A stretch of 64,000 nucleotides of DNA. Source: BRH-c32 sp041674625 (GTDB lineage: Bacteria > Bacteroidota > Ignavibacteria > Ignavibacteriales > Melioribacteraceae). The DNA is taken from positions 1 through 64,000 of the forward strand of contig JBAYVI010000003.1 of NCBI GenBank assembly GCA_041674625.1. The letters run 5' to 3'. Shown here one piece after another: positions 25,582 through 34,922 of this stretch; position 1 is the first letter of the stretch; every line of letters begins with the position of its first letter. The notes under the pieces were generated by a model. That model was given only the letters and a program-made list of their open reading frames with translations. It was not told the DNA's origin and made no database searches. A program made the translations under genes and the position numbers.

Positions 25582-28455
25582 ATGGAAAATCAATTATTTA
25601 CTACATTAAAGCTGAACCGACTTTGTAAGAATGTAAATTTTTCTAAGATACATTTAAATGAAATACTGGGGCAGATTATATCCATCAGAGAGGGGGAAGT
25701 TCTTTTCAGAGAGGGTGATAGTGCGGATTCTATCTTTTTAATTGTTAGTGGCGAAATTAATATTATTAAAAAGAAACTACTTGGTAGAACTAAATCTTAT
25801 ATCTATAGTGAGAATACATTTTTAGGTCAAGAAGATTTTTTAGAGGAAATGAGTCGGACTTCGATAGCTGTTGCACTAAGAGATTCCTATCTTGTTTCAT
25901 TATCGAAAGATGAAGTTGATCGCTTAATTGCTCAAGATGGAATGATAGCGGAGAATTTGAAAGAACCGATTTTTGAATTTGAAGAAGATAATATTAATCG
26001 GGAACCAGAAGAACCGGAATATGAAAACGGAGAAGAATCTGAACCGGAACTTGAACCAAAATCGGATTACGAAATTGAATTGCACCCAAAAATTAATTCT
26101 GAATTTGAACAAAGCATTGCAGATTTCAAAGAAGTAAAAAAAACAGAAAAAGGCATAGAAACTATTAATACGAAGATTTCATCGAAAAAGGAAACTGAAA
26201 TCGATGTGGAAAATAGCCCGAAGGAAGAAACCAAGGAAATTGAAATAATTACTGCACGAGATGTACTTACAACTTTTGATCATGATTTCTTGAGCGGATT
26301 AATAATAGAGGAAGAGCCGATTCCCATACCAAAAACACTACCCAAAGAAAAACAAGCTTCGCCTTGGGACGTAACGCCTGATTTTAGTAATTCCGATTTG
26401 ATGAATTTTATAGAGCCCGAAAAGAAATCTGAAACTCAAGTTGAATCGAAATCCGAAACATTAATAGAGTCGCTAGTAGAACCTAATAATGAAGATATTG
26501 ATTTATCATCTCTTGATGAAGAATTTAATAAACATCTTTTACATGCAGAAAAATTTGAAATTCCCGAAGATGAATTGCTTGAAGAACAAAAAATTACACG
26601 CGAATTGGATGATGATGAAAATATTACTAAAGAAGATTATGAGTCATATTTAGATGAAGAGTTATTCAAGTTGTTAGATACTGAAACGTCAATTAAAAGC
26701 GAACTTTCAAATCCCAAAGAGATAAGTATTTCGGACTTGGAAAACGAAGAGATATTCAAGGGGCTGAATTTTGCAGAAGATTCGGACGAGGAAATTGTTC
26801 AGGGAAGCAAAGTGAAAAGTGAAGATGAATTAAATAATGCATTATTCGATTTATTGAACGAAACAGATAATTCCACGAAAAAAATTAATTCCACATCCGA
26901 AATGGATTTTACGGATTTTAATTTCGAAGAACCTGAAATTCAAAATGAAGATATACCGGAAGATATTCCGAATCCGATAGAACCTGAACCCGAGATTGAA
27001 ACTCCGGAAGAAATGCCAAATCCTAAGCAGCCGGAGAGTGAGATTCCCGAAGTCGATATTCCAAATCCAATCGAACCAGAAATCGAAATCCCGGAAAAAG
27101 AAATTCCTGCAGCACCCAAGCCGGAACTACCGGTAAATAAAGTTCCGAGACAATCGTATGCCGAATCTGCTTCTCAATTAATAACTGATCAGGGTAATGA
27201 AAATGAGTTACTCTCTCAAAGCAGTTCGATGACGGCTTCGTCATTATCCGAAGTTTCATCTCCCGGAGCATCAACAGATAGTTTGGATAGTAATCAACTA
27301 AAGAAAATTATCTCTGCTTCGGAGCTTGTTAACTCTCAGGTAAAAATTGATGATGTCCTACGAAGTATAGTTGATGTGGGTATTGATTTAACAAATTGCG
27401 ATCGAGGAACGCTATATATTGTTGATAAAGCAAAAAATGAAATATGGTCTAAAATAGCAATTGGAAGCGAAACTAAAGAGATCCGACTCAAAATTGGAGA
27501 AGGACTTGCGGGACATGTTGCTCTTACCGGTCAAACTCTCAATATTAAAGACGTTCAGTCGGATAAAAGATTTAATCCTGAAAATGATATTGAGAGTGGT
27601 TATACGACTAAGAACATGATTTGCTTTTCGATAAAAAATAGAGAAAAGAAAATTATTGGCGTGTTACAATTAATAAATTCAAAGACAGGTGCATTCACGA
27701 AATTAGATGAAGAATTTTTGGAAGCCATTTCCATTCAATCAGCAATTGCTATTCAGAATGCGGAGATGGTGGAAAAACTTCTTCAAGCAGAACGGATTCA
27801 ATCGCTCGGTAAAATGACTAATTTCCTTATACAGGATATTAAAAAACCAATTCTCGTTAGTAAAAGATATACTGAACACCTTAAGAATAAAGAACTACCG
27901 GATGAAGTAATTAAGCTTGTCGATATGATTTTGGAGCAGTTAAATCAAGTTGCCGATATAGTTACAACAACATCAAGTTATTCGGATGGAACAACGATTT
28001 TAAGGACAATTAATCTTAGTCTGAATAATACCCTTACTGATTATTATGGAAGAATTGAAATGTACGTTAAGGGAAAAGGATGTCGAATAATCAATGAGCT
28101 TGATAAAGACGTAACTATAAAATTAGATATGAAGGAATTTAATCAGTGCTATTTGCACATTATTAAAAATGCGTGTGATGCAATGCCCGATGGCGGTATA
28201 ATCGAAATATCGACTAAAAAAGAGGGAAAAAATATTAAGATATTTTTCAAAGATAATGGTGTGGGAATCGATGAAAACTTATTAGAAAAAATCTTTGATC
28301 CTTTTGCATCATTTGGAAAGAAAGAAGGCACAGGACTTGGACTTTCTATAACAAGGAAGGTGGTTGAAGCTCATAATGGAACATTGGAAGTTTTTAGTAA
28401 GATCGGGCAAGGTTCAACTTTTGTTATTACACTTCCGATAGTTTTGGCTTTATGA
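25582..28455 (+). CDS. cNMP-binding/GAF/HATPase sensor protein with acidic linker, phospho-acceptor His replaced
   Basis: The 957-residue protein has a cyclic-nucleotide-binding-like domain (about 10-115: REGEVLFREGDSADSIFLIVSGEINIIKKK), then a roughly 450-residue Glu/Pro/Ser-rich stretch that looks disordered, a GAF domain (about 575-730) and a histidine-kinase core. In the dimerisation helix the usual H-D/E-x-K/R-N-P reads FLIQDIKKPI: Gln751 sits at the phospho-acceptor position. The ATPase half is complete: N box HIIKNACDAM, G1 DNGVGID, and GTGLGLSITRKVVEAHNG. It therefore probably cannot autophosphorylate on that residue and may work as a partner, a phosphatase-like or a nucleotide-sensing regulator. 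No receiver domain or response regulator is adjacent; the next gene is miaA, three bases on. Confidence 0.88.
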   Translation: MENQLFTTLKLNRLCKNVNFSKIHLNEILGQIISIREGEVLFREGDSADSIFLIVSGEINIIKKKLLGRTKSYIYSENTFLGQEDFLEEMSRTSIAVALRDSYLVSLSKDEVDRLIAQDGMIAENLKEPIFEFEEDNINREPEEPEYENGEESEPELEPKSDYEIELHPKINSEFEQSIADFKEVKKTEKGIETINTKISSKKETEIDVENSPKEETKEIEIITARDVLTTFDHDFLSGLIIEEEPIPIPKTLPKEKQASPWDVTPDFSNSDLMNFIEPEKKSETQVESKSETLIESLVEPNNEDIDLSSLDEEFNKHLLHAEKFEIPEDELLEEQKITRELDDDENITKEDYESYLDEELFKLLDTETSIKSELSNPKEISISDLENEEIFKGLNFAEDSDEEIVQGSKVKSEDELNNALFDLLNETDNSTKKINSTSEMDFTDFNFEEPEIQNEDIPEDIPNPIEPEPEIETPEEMPNPKQPESEIPEVDIPNPIEPEIEIPEKEIPAAPKPELPVNKVPRQSYAESASQLITDQGNENELLSQSSSMTASSLSEVSSPGASTDSLDSNQLKKIISASELVNSQVKIDDVLRSIVDVGIDLTNCDRGTLYIVDKAKNEIWSKIAIGSETKEIRLKIGEGLAGHVALTGQTLNIKDVQSDKRFNPENDIESGYTTKNMICFSIKNREKKIIGVLQLINSKTGAFTKLDEEFLEAISIQSAIAIQNAEMVEKLLQAERIQSLGKMTNFLIQDIKKPILVSKRYTEHLKNKELPDEVIKLVDMILEQLNQVADIVTTTSSYSDGTTILRTINLSLNNTLTDYYGRIEMYVKGKGCRIINELDKDVTIKLDMKEFNQCYLHIIKNACDAMPDGGIIEISTKKEGKNIKIFFKDNGVGIDENLLEKIFDPFASFGKKEGTGLGLSITRKVVEAHNGTLEVFSKIGQGSTFVITLPIVLAL

Positions 28456-28458
28456 TAA

Positions 28459-29364
28459 ATGAATTACAATTTGCTCACAATTTTAGGACCAACTGCGGCA
28501 GGTAAAACTCGTTTATCTGCCCAAATAGCCAATCGATTTAATGGCGAGATACTCTCTGCCGATTCAAGACAAGTATATCTCGGAATGGATATAGGAACGG
28601 GAAAAGATATTAAAGACTATACCATGAATGGCGTTCAAATTCCCTATCACTTAATAGACATAATTTCTCCAAAAGATGAATTTTCGATGTTTCAATTTCG
28701 CAAAGTGTTTTATGAATCTTTTTTAGATATAAAGGAGCGTAATAAATTACCTATTCTATCAGGTGGTACAGGACTTTTTATCCATTCAATTCTTAAAAAT
28801 TATTCGATGCAAGAAGTGAATTTCTCCGGTGAACGATTTGAAGAATTATCGGGATTAGAGTTAGATGAATTAATCAATATTCTCAATTTTCAAAATGCTT
28901 CACTTCATAATACTACCGATTTAACAGAAAAGAAAAGAGTAATTAAGGCGATATTAATAGCTGAAAGCCAGGGCAATGAATTTACACTTCCGTATAATAT
29001 TAATTCTTTTGTAATCGGCGTAAGGGTAGAACGAAGTATGATAAAAGAAAATATTAAACTAAGATTAAAAGTGCGGCTTGAAAGTGGAATGATCGAGGAA
29101 GCCGAAAAGTTAATTGAGGAAGGAATAACATTTGAGAAACTTCATTTCTTCGGCTTGGAATATAAGTATCTTGCGCTTTATTTATCGGGCAAGCTAAACT
29201 ATAACGATATGCAGCAGAAGCTTTTTAGTGCTATTTGTGAATTCGCTAAAAAGCAGATGACCTGGTTTAGAAAAATGGAAAAAGAGGGAATTAACATTCA
29301 TTGGATCGAAGGAGCGGATTTCAACGAAGCAGAAAAATTAGTTAAGGAAAATTTCGGACTGTGA
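28459..29364 (+). CDS. miaA: tRNA dimethylallyltransferase
   Basis: MiaA adds a dimethylallyl group from DMAPP to A37 of tRNAs that read UNN codons. The P-loop GPTAAGKT is at residues 10-17, followed by the conserved SADSRQVYLGMDIGTGK (substrate and metal site), VPYHLIDIISPxxxFS-like QIPYHLIDIISPKDEFS, GGTGLFIHS and the basic C-terminal region KKQMTWFRK that contacts tRNA. At 301 residues the length is usual. The start follows the kinase stop by three bases, so it shares that transcript; the dimethylallyl donor comes from the MEP pathway, whose last enzyme ispH is also in this window. Confidence 0.96.
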   Translation: MNYNLLTILGPTAAGKTRLSAQIANRFNGEILSADSRQVYLGMDIGTGKDIKDYTMNGVQIPYHLIDIISPKDEFSMFQFRKVFYESFLDIKERNKLPILSGGTGLFIHSILKNYSMQEVNFSGERFEELSGLELDELINILNFQNASLHNTTDLTEKKRVIKAILIAESQGNEFTLPYNINSFVIGVRVERSMIKENIKLRLKVRLESGMIEEAEKLIEEGITFEKLHFFGLEYKYLALYLSGKLNYNDMQQKLFSAICEFAKKQMTWFRKMEKEGINIHWIEGADFNEAEKLVKENFGL

Positions 29365-29486
29365 AAACTCCATTTGAATTATTTTTTATAAATGAATCCA
29401 TCAAACAAGAATCGCACTCTTTGGAATCTCTTTCAATGGGATTATTGATATATGAATTAAACAAGTGGATTGTTGATTATGAATAA
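29361..29486 (+). CDS. candidate 41-residue protein bridging miaA and the glycosyltransferase
   Basis: A GTG at 29361 overlaps the miaA stop (GTGA), and the frame stays open for 41 codons to a TAA at 29484-29486, overlapping the ATG of the glycosyltransferase at 29479 by eight bases. The peptide (start KTPFELFFINES, end ELNKWIVDYE) is amphipathic-helical and balanced in composition, with no low-complexity run. Perfect stop-start overlaps at both ends suggest a real, translationally coupled reading frame; the alternative is chance in a 114-base spacer. No function can be assigned. Confidence 0.4.
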   Translation: MKTPFELFFINESIKQESHSLESLSMGLLIYELNKWIVDYE

Positions 29487-30750
29487 ATTGGTTAGCAATT
29501 ACTTCAGAAAACATTCTATTACCAGATGGGATTTTGCGAAAGAATATAAACATATCTTTGATAATGTAGTAGTAATTCCTGCAATAGACGAATATGAGAA
29601 TATTATACATTTGACGAGATTCATTGATGAATTAGATGAAAAGTATTTTGCTACAACTTGTTTTGTTTTTGTAATTAACAATAGTGAATCTGCATCAATT
29701 GAAATAAAAGAGGCAAATCAGAAAACATTAGAATACTTGAGAGGTTCTAAATTCAAATACAATTTTAATTTTATAGATGCCGCCACCAAAGGCAATGAGA
29801 TGCCAGAGAAAGAAGCGGGAGTGGGATTGGCTCGTAAAATCGGTATGGATCTTGCTTTGAAATTATTTAACTATTATGCTAAAGAAAGAAAATTAATACT
29901 TTGTACGGATGCAGATTGTTATTTTGAAAAGAACTATTTAAGTGCCATTGTCGAGCATTTTCAAAATACAAAATCGGGTGCGGGACATGTAGACTATGAA
30001 CACCCTCTACCTGAAGAAGAAGTCGAGAAAAAGGCAATAATTAGTTACGAAATATTTCTTCGCTATTATGTTCTCGGACTTCAATATGCCAGTTCTCCTT
30101 ATGCATTTCAGACTATTGGTTCTACAATGGTTTGTGATTACGAAAGTTACATTAAAATCGGTGGCATGAATAAAAAGAAAGCCGCAGAAGATTTTTATTT
30201 TATGGAGAAGCTTGCTAAGATCACTTACATAGACCGGATTAAAGGAACAAAAATTTATCCCGCAGGAAGGAAATCGTGGCGTGTCCCTTTTGGCACAGGA
30301 CAGAGAATCAACAGGTATCTTGCCGGCACACATGACGAGTACCAATTATACGATCCAATCAGTTTTGAGATATTGAGGAAATGGATTAATCTTTTTCATA
30401 ATGAAAATATTCTTACTGCTGATGATTATTTAAGCCGCGCAAATGATATTCATATTGGTTTAAGCGCATTTCTGGTAGAAAATGATTTTAAGAATGCTTG
30501 GGAAAAAATCACAAAAAACTCTAATTCACCGATTCAGATAAATAAACAAAAGAAATTCTGGTTTGATGGATTCAAGACCTTAAAATTTCTTCACTACCTT
30601 AGAGATAAATATTTGCCTGAGATAGAACTATTCCGAGCAGTAGAAGAATTACTGAAAGTGATTGGAGAGGTTTCTCCTTCGAGCGAAAACGCAATGAATG
30701 ATATCGATTTACAATATAAATTCTTAGATAAGCTAAGAGAAATGACTTAA
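29479..30750 (+). CDS. GT2-like glycosyltransferase
   Basis: A 423-residue family-2-type (GT-A fold) transferase. Signs are VVVIPAIDEYENI at the start of the nucleotide-binding domain, the DxD-like metal motif TDADCYFEKNYL, the acceptor-side stretch FQTIGSTMVCDYESYIKIGGM and the ED motif KKAAEDFYFMEKL. There is no transmembrane segment, so it should be cytoplasmic or membrane-peripheral. I start at ATG 29479; the longer frame begins with TTG at 29470. Donor and acceptor are not predictable. It lies between miaA (with the tiny frame) and the glycyl-tRNA synthetase. Confidence 0.88.
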   Translation: MNKLVSNYFRKHSITRWDFAKEYKHIFDNVVVIPAIDEYENIIHLTRFIDELDEKYFATTCFVFVINNSESASIEIKEANQKTLEYLRGSKFKYNFNFIDAATKGNEMPEKEAGVGLARKIGMDLALKLFNYYAKERKLILCTDADCYFEKNYLSAIVEHFQNTKSGAGHVDYEHPLPEEEVEKKAIISYEIFLRYYVLGLQYASSPYAFQTIGSTMVCDYESYIKIGGMNKKKAAEDFYFMEKLAKITYIDRIKGTKIYPAGRKSWRVPFGTGQRINRYLAGTHDEYQLYDPISFEILRKWINLFHNENILTADDYLSRANDIHIGLSAFLVENDFKNAWEKITKNSNSPIQINKQKKFWFDGFKTLKFLHYLRDKYLPEIELFRAVEELLKVIGEVSPSSENAMNDIDLQYKFLDKLREMT

Positions 30751-30799
30751 AAATGGGTCAAAATAGTTATATTTGGAAATAAAAAAATAGAGGTTTGTC

Positions 30800-32242
30800 A
30801 TCGCACAGAATAAACAAAATGAAATTATAGAGAAAATTGTTTCTCTTGCAAAAAGAAGAGGATTCGTATTTCAATCAAGTGAAATATATGGCGGATTAAA
30901 TGGATGCTGGGATTACGGTCCGCTTGGTGTAGAACTTCTGAATAACGTTAAATCGGAATGGTGGAAAGCAATGACATACCGAGAAGACATTGAAGGGTTA
31001 GATGCATCAATATTAATGCACCCTAAAGTGTGGGAAGCATCCGGACACGTAGAAAATTTTACTGATCCGATGATTGATTGTAAACAATGTAAAACGCGGT
31101 TTAGAGTTGATACATTAACTGAACTTATTAGCGATAAAAATAAAGAAAAAGCATTAAAAGAATTAAATGTAGAATTGGGCGGTGATTCATTAGAAGATAA
31201 ATTCACACAGCTTCTTGAAGATAACGAAATGTCTGAAAAGTTAGTTGTACTTCTTGGTTGTCCTCAATGCGGGAATAAAGGTACGTTTACTAATCCGCGC
31301 AAATTCAATTTAATGTTTAAAACATTTGTTGGTCCGGTAGAGAGCACTGAAAACACTGTGTTTTTGCGTCCCGAAACTGCGCAGGGAATTTTTGTCAATT
31401 TTTTGAATGTAGTTAATTCAAGCCGCCAAAAAATTCCGTTTGGAATAGCACAGATTGGTAAAGCATTCAGAAATGAAATCAATACAAAAAACTTTTTATT
31501 CCGTACGCGCGAATTTGAGCAGATGGAACAGCAATATTTTGTAAAGCCGGGAACAGATCAAGAGCATTACGATAAATGGAAAGAGATAAGAATTAATTGG
31601 TTTAAGAATCTCGGTATGACACCCGATAAACTTCGCTTCCATGATCACCCTGCTGATAAACTTGCTCATTATGCTAAAGAAGCAACTGATATCGAATATC
31701 AATTTCCATTCGGCTGGGGTGAGATAGAAGGTATTCACAATAGAACAGATTTTGATTTGAGCAGACACGAACAGTTCTCAGGCAAATCGCAGAAATATTT
31801 TGATGAAACAGCGAAAGAAAAATATATTCCTTTTATCATTGAGACTTCTGCCGGTGCAAGTCGTTCTTTTATGGCATTTTTCGTAGATGCCTATTATGAA
31901 GAAGAAGTAAATGGAGAAATAAGAAGTGTCCTTCGTTTCCATCCCAAATTAGCTCCTATAAAAGCTGCAATTCTTCCTTTGGTTAATAAAGATGGTATGC
32001 CCGAAGTTGCTCGCCAAATAGAAGCAGAACTTAGACCATTCGTAAAAGTATTTTATGATGATAAAGGTGCTATTGGGAGACGTTATAGGAGAATGGATGA
32101 AGCAGGTACACCATTCTGTATTACTGTCGATACTCAAACAATGGAAGATCAGACTGTAACTATTCGTAACCGTGATACAATGGAACAGATAAGAATTTCT
32201 ACTGAGAAAATTCTTGGTTATATTTTAGATAAATTAAAATAA
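30800..32242 (+). CDS. glyQS: glycyl-tRNA synthetase, single-chain type, ATC start proposed
   Basis: Class II glycyl-tRNA synthetase of the homodimer (alpha2) type. Seen are the N-terminal RGFVFQSSEIYGGLNGCWDYGPLGVEL, a zinc-ribbon-like insert (CKQCKTRF ... CPQCGNKG, near residues 92 and 154), motif 2 in FRTREFEQMEQQYF, and the C-terminal anticodon-binding domain (about 370-480). The conserved N terminus starts well before the first ATG (30971, codon 58). The frame has a stop at 30788-30790 and contains no ATG, GTG or TTG between there and 30971. The codon that aligns with the expected Met is ATC at 30800, which I propose as start, with AGAGG as ribosome site. A base error G to C is the alternative. 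From ATC the protein is 480 residues, a normal length. Confidence 0.85.
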   Translation: MAQNKQNEIIEKIVSLAKRRGFVFQSSEIYGGLNGCWDYGPLGVELLNNVKSEWWKAMTYREDIEGLDASILMHPKVWEASGHVENFTDPMIDCKQCKTRFRVDTLTELISDKNKEKALKELNVELGGDSLEDKFTQLLEDNEMSEKLVVLLGCPQCGNKGTFTNPRKFNLMFKTFVGPVESTENTVFLRPETAQGIFVNFLNVVNSSRQKIPFGIAQIGKAFRNEINTKNFLFRTREFEQMEQQYFVKPGTDQEHYDKWKEIRINWFKNLGMTPDKLRFHDHPADKLAHYAKEATDIEYQFPFGWGEIEGIHNRTDFDLSRHEQFSGKSQKYFDETAKEKYIPFIIETSAGASRSFMAFFVDAYYEEEVNGEIRSVLRFHPKLAPIKAAILPLVNKDGMPEVARQIEAELRPFVKVFYDDKGAIGRRYRRMDEAGTPFCITVDTQTMEDQTVTIRNRDTMEQIRISTEKILGYILDKLK

Positions 32243-32254
32243 AATTCGGATTAA

Positions 32255-33361
32255 GTGAAAACGCAATCCGACGAATCAAAAAACACACTCAATGCGAATT
32301 GGAAAAAATTCCTTCGCATTGGTATTATATTATTCTCTTTAGTTATTAGCTATGCGCTGAATAATTATTCAGCGCGTTTCAATTATATCACTCAAGATAT
32401 GATAAGTAATTATGCATCCTTCCGAAGTGCTGATACTAATATTGTGCTTATTACAATCGATAAAAACGATTTCTCTCAATTGGGCGGCTACCCTATTTCA
32501 AGAAAATATTATGCAGAGCTTATCACTAAACTTACTTCATTAAACGTAAAAGCAATTGGTTTAGAAATATTCCTTTCAGATGTGGATTCGTTACGAACCA
32601 CTTTTGATTCGGAATTAATTAAAACTATTAAAAAATCAGAACACACAGTTCTTGCTTCTATAATTATTGAAGATAAACTCGGTTTCAACTCATTACAATT
32701 ACCTTCGGTTAAAAAGAAAAATAATTCTGTACTTACGGGGCACGTAAATTATTTAGAAACGAATGGAATATTTGTTCCCATGAATGTTTTTAGAGGTAGT
32801 TTCGTTGAGGTACCATTCGCAGTTCGGCTTGCCGGAAAAGAAATTAAAGAAGACCTTATTAGAATTAATTTTTATTCAAAGTGGAATGAATACAAAAAAT
32901 ATTCTTTGGCGGAGTTCTTGAGTAAGAAAAATGGGAGTATGGAAAGTCTTTCAACATTTAAAAATAAGTTTATAATAATTGGTGTAACTGACTCCACCAA
33001 ATCAAAGCCGGTAAAAACGCCCGAAGGAATTATTTCCGGTCTGGGACTCCACGCTCAGTTTTTAGATAATATCCTTAATGATAGTTATATAAATTATAGA
33101 CAATCGTTTAACCTAACATTTGCAATGATTGCAGTGCTTCTATTGTTAGTATTCGTACCGATGAAAATTCGATTTGCTTTTGTTCTGTTGGGGTATTTCG
33201 TGTTTTATATAATTGTTTCGGTATTAATATATAATCTATTTTTTATAGAAATAAATCATTTTATTTTATTGATAGCGATTGGGCTAATAGCGGTATTAGA
33301 AATTTATTTTACGTTGAACCAATCGAGACATTTTTTATCGGAAACTCCATCTCGCAATTGA
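32255..33361 (+). CDS. CHASE2 domain membrane protein without effector domain
   Basis: The 368-residue product starts with GTG and has an N-terminal membrane helix (about 19-40), a periplasmic CHASE2 sensor (about 45-280: SADTNIVLITIDKNDFSQLGGYPISRKYYAELITKL is the characteristic opening, with LGLHAQFLDNIL near its end) and three closely spaced C-terminal helices (about 285-355). CHASE2 is normally followed by a cyclase, kinase or GGDEF domain; here the protein stops after the helices. It may signal through a partner. The last 58 bases overlap the convergent peptidase gene. It starts 12 bases after the glycyl-tRNA synthetase stop and shares its transcript. Confidence 0.85.
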   Translation: MKTQSDESKNTLNANWKKFLRIGIILFSLVISYALNNYSARFNYITQDMISNYASFRSADTNIVLITIDKNDFSQLGGYPISRKYYAELITKLTSLNVKAIGLEIFLSDVDSLRTTFDSELIKTIKKSEHTVLASIIIEDKLGFNSLQLPSVKKKNNSVLTGHVNYLETNGIFVPMNVFRGSFVEVPFAVRLAGKEIKEDLIRINFYSKWNEYKKYSLAEFLSKKNGSMESLSTFKNKFIIIGVTDSTKSKPVKTPEGIISGLGLHAQFLDNILNDSYINYRQSFNLTFAMIAVLLLLVFVPMKIRFAFVLLGYFVFYIIVSVLIYNLFFIEINHFILLIAIGLIAVLEIYFTLNQSRHFLSETPSRN

Positions 33362-34806
33362 TAAGAATAGATTTCATATTTTTCACCAAGAAGCCAAAAC
33401 TGCCGAGAAGTATCAATAGATAATTCCACACAGGGACCAAGAGCATCAGGATTCATTTTAAAGGAATAACCTGAATTAAGAGTCCGCATTATATCGGAGA
33501 GAATATTTTCTCCGGCAAAATATCTAATTAATGCGCTTAAAGTACCGTTGGAGATAGTCATATTTTGAGTTTTACATCTATTTAATAAGTCAAGCATAAA
33601 GTCATCAAGATTATTTTTACCACCTGTATTTTTAATAATAGCAGCATTTAAATTATGTGCAAAGAGATCACCTCTATAATAAGGTATTCTTGTTAGATCG
33701 CTATCGGACCAAAAATCTTTAACTAAGCGCTCGTTTTTTTCGTAACGGTATGGATTCTTAGCATACCTTTCTAAAACTTTATTTACATCATTTAGATATT
33801 CATCGAATGTAATTAATTTTGAACGTAGTAAAATTAGACGAGCATAATAATCAGTGAATCCTTCTAAGAACCAATAGACTAATTGTTCGGGTGGTGAAGT
33901 GGGCATGCTTGCGCCGATCCAATTATGAAAAGTTTCGTGTGCTAAAACTTTTTTTAATCTAAAATCAATATCACGCGATTGGTCAATAAATAAAGCAAAT
34001 GAATTGTATCTTCCAGAGCCGGCTTGATCGCCACTTCCATTTATTGGAAGAACTGTTACTAAGAAGAATGGATAATTATTATCATTCCAAAATGTTCTTT
34101 CATTTCTAATAACGGTTTCGGTAAAATCTAAAAACTGATTATCAGAAAATTTATATTTTCCTTTAATTGCCACAAAGATAGAGTTACTTCCGTTCATTTT
34201 TTTCGAAATTCGAAAATCGCCTCCGGCAAAAATCGAATATCTTAATTTCCACAACTGAGTCTTAAATTCCTGCGTTTTTTGATTTACACCAAAGCTGTTA
34301 GCTAACGACCAATTCGAAGGAATATTTTTCCAAATAATTTTAAATGAAAATTCTCTTTCATCGCCCCAATCAGGAAGGATAAAAAAAGTTTCTCCGAGAA
34401 AGTGAATTGTTCCTTTTCTAATTACAGTTTGGTAGTGGTTCCCGAGTTCAATATCATCATTTCGAATCTCTTCTACTTGATATTCGAGTTTTACAACAGC
34501 ATTGGGAGTGTATCTAATGATTTTTTCGTTCTTAATGTTTGTCTCTGAAATGTAGGTGTTCGGGGTAATGGCTCTAAGGTTTTTAATCCCTTCAAATTGC
34601 TTTTGACCCCCATATTCATTGGGAATGATTATTTTAGTTTCGCCGGAGCTATCGCCTTTAAATTCGAGAGTAACGGATAAGCGAAATAATTTCAAGTCGT
34701 AATACGGTTGAATTTCATACGAAATTGAGGGCTTATCCGCATCTTTGGCATTCATTACCGAAAAGGCGAAAAGAAATATTAAAACAATTAATCGGCAAAC
34801 TTTCAT
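33304..34806 (-). CDS. M61/M1-like metallopeptidase, exported
   Basis: A 500-residue zinc peptidase with a signal peptide (about 1-20). The active-site motif H290-E-T-F-H294-N-W is intact, with the third ligand E315 in WFLEGFTDYYA. The N-terminal 150 residues form a beta domain of the M61 (glycyl aminopeptidase) or M1 type. The motif HExxHxW with E-G-F-T-D-Y downstream is closest to M61. The 3' end overlaps the convergent CHASE2 gene by 58 bases, which is large for two unrelated genes. It should act in the periplasm or at the surface in peptide breakdown. Confidence 0.88.
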   Translation of the reverse strand: MKVCRLIVLIFLFAFSVMNAKDADKPSISYEIQPYYDLKLFRLSVTLEFKGDSSGETKIIIPNEYGGQKQFEGIKNLRAITPNTYISETNIKNEKIIRYTPNAVVKLEYQVEEIRNDDIELGNHYQTVIRKGTIHFLGETFFILPDWGDEREFSFKIIWKNIPSNWSLANSFGVNQKTQEFKTQLWKLRYSIFAGGDFRISKKMNGSNSIFVAIKGKYKFSDNQFLDFTETVIRNERTFWNDNNYPFFLVTVLPINGSGDQAGSGRYNSFALFIDQSRDIDFRLKKVLAHETFHNWIGASMPTSPPEQLVYWFLEGFTDYYARLILLRSKLITFDEYLNDVNKVLERYAKNPYRYEKNERLVKDFWSDSDLTRIPYYRGDLFAHNLNAAIIKNTGGKNNLDDFMLDLLNRCKTQNMTISNGTLSALIRYFAGENILSDIMRTLNSGYSFKMNPDALGPCVELSIDTSRQFWLLGEKYEIYSYQLRDGVSDKKCLDWFNVK

Positions 34807-34922
34807 CTATATAGGCATCTCCGAAGTAAAAAGATATCACAAAGCATAATATATAATTTTACTATAACATCGACACAAAAATATAAGGGCAAAAATTTTG
34901 GGATAGTTTAGAATTAATGTTT

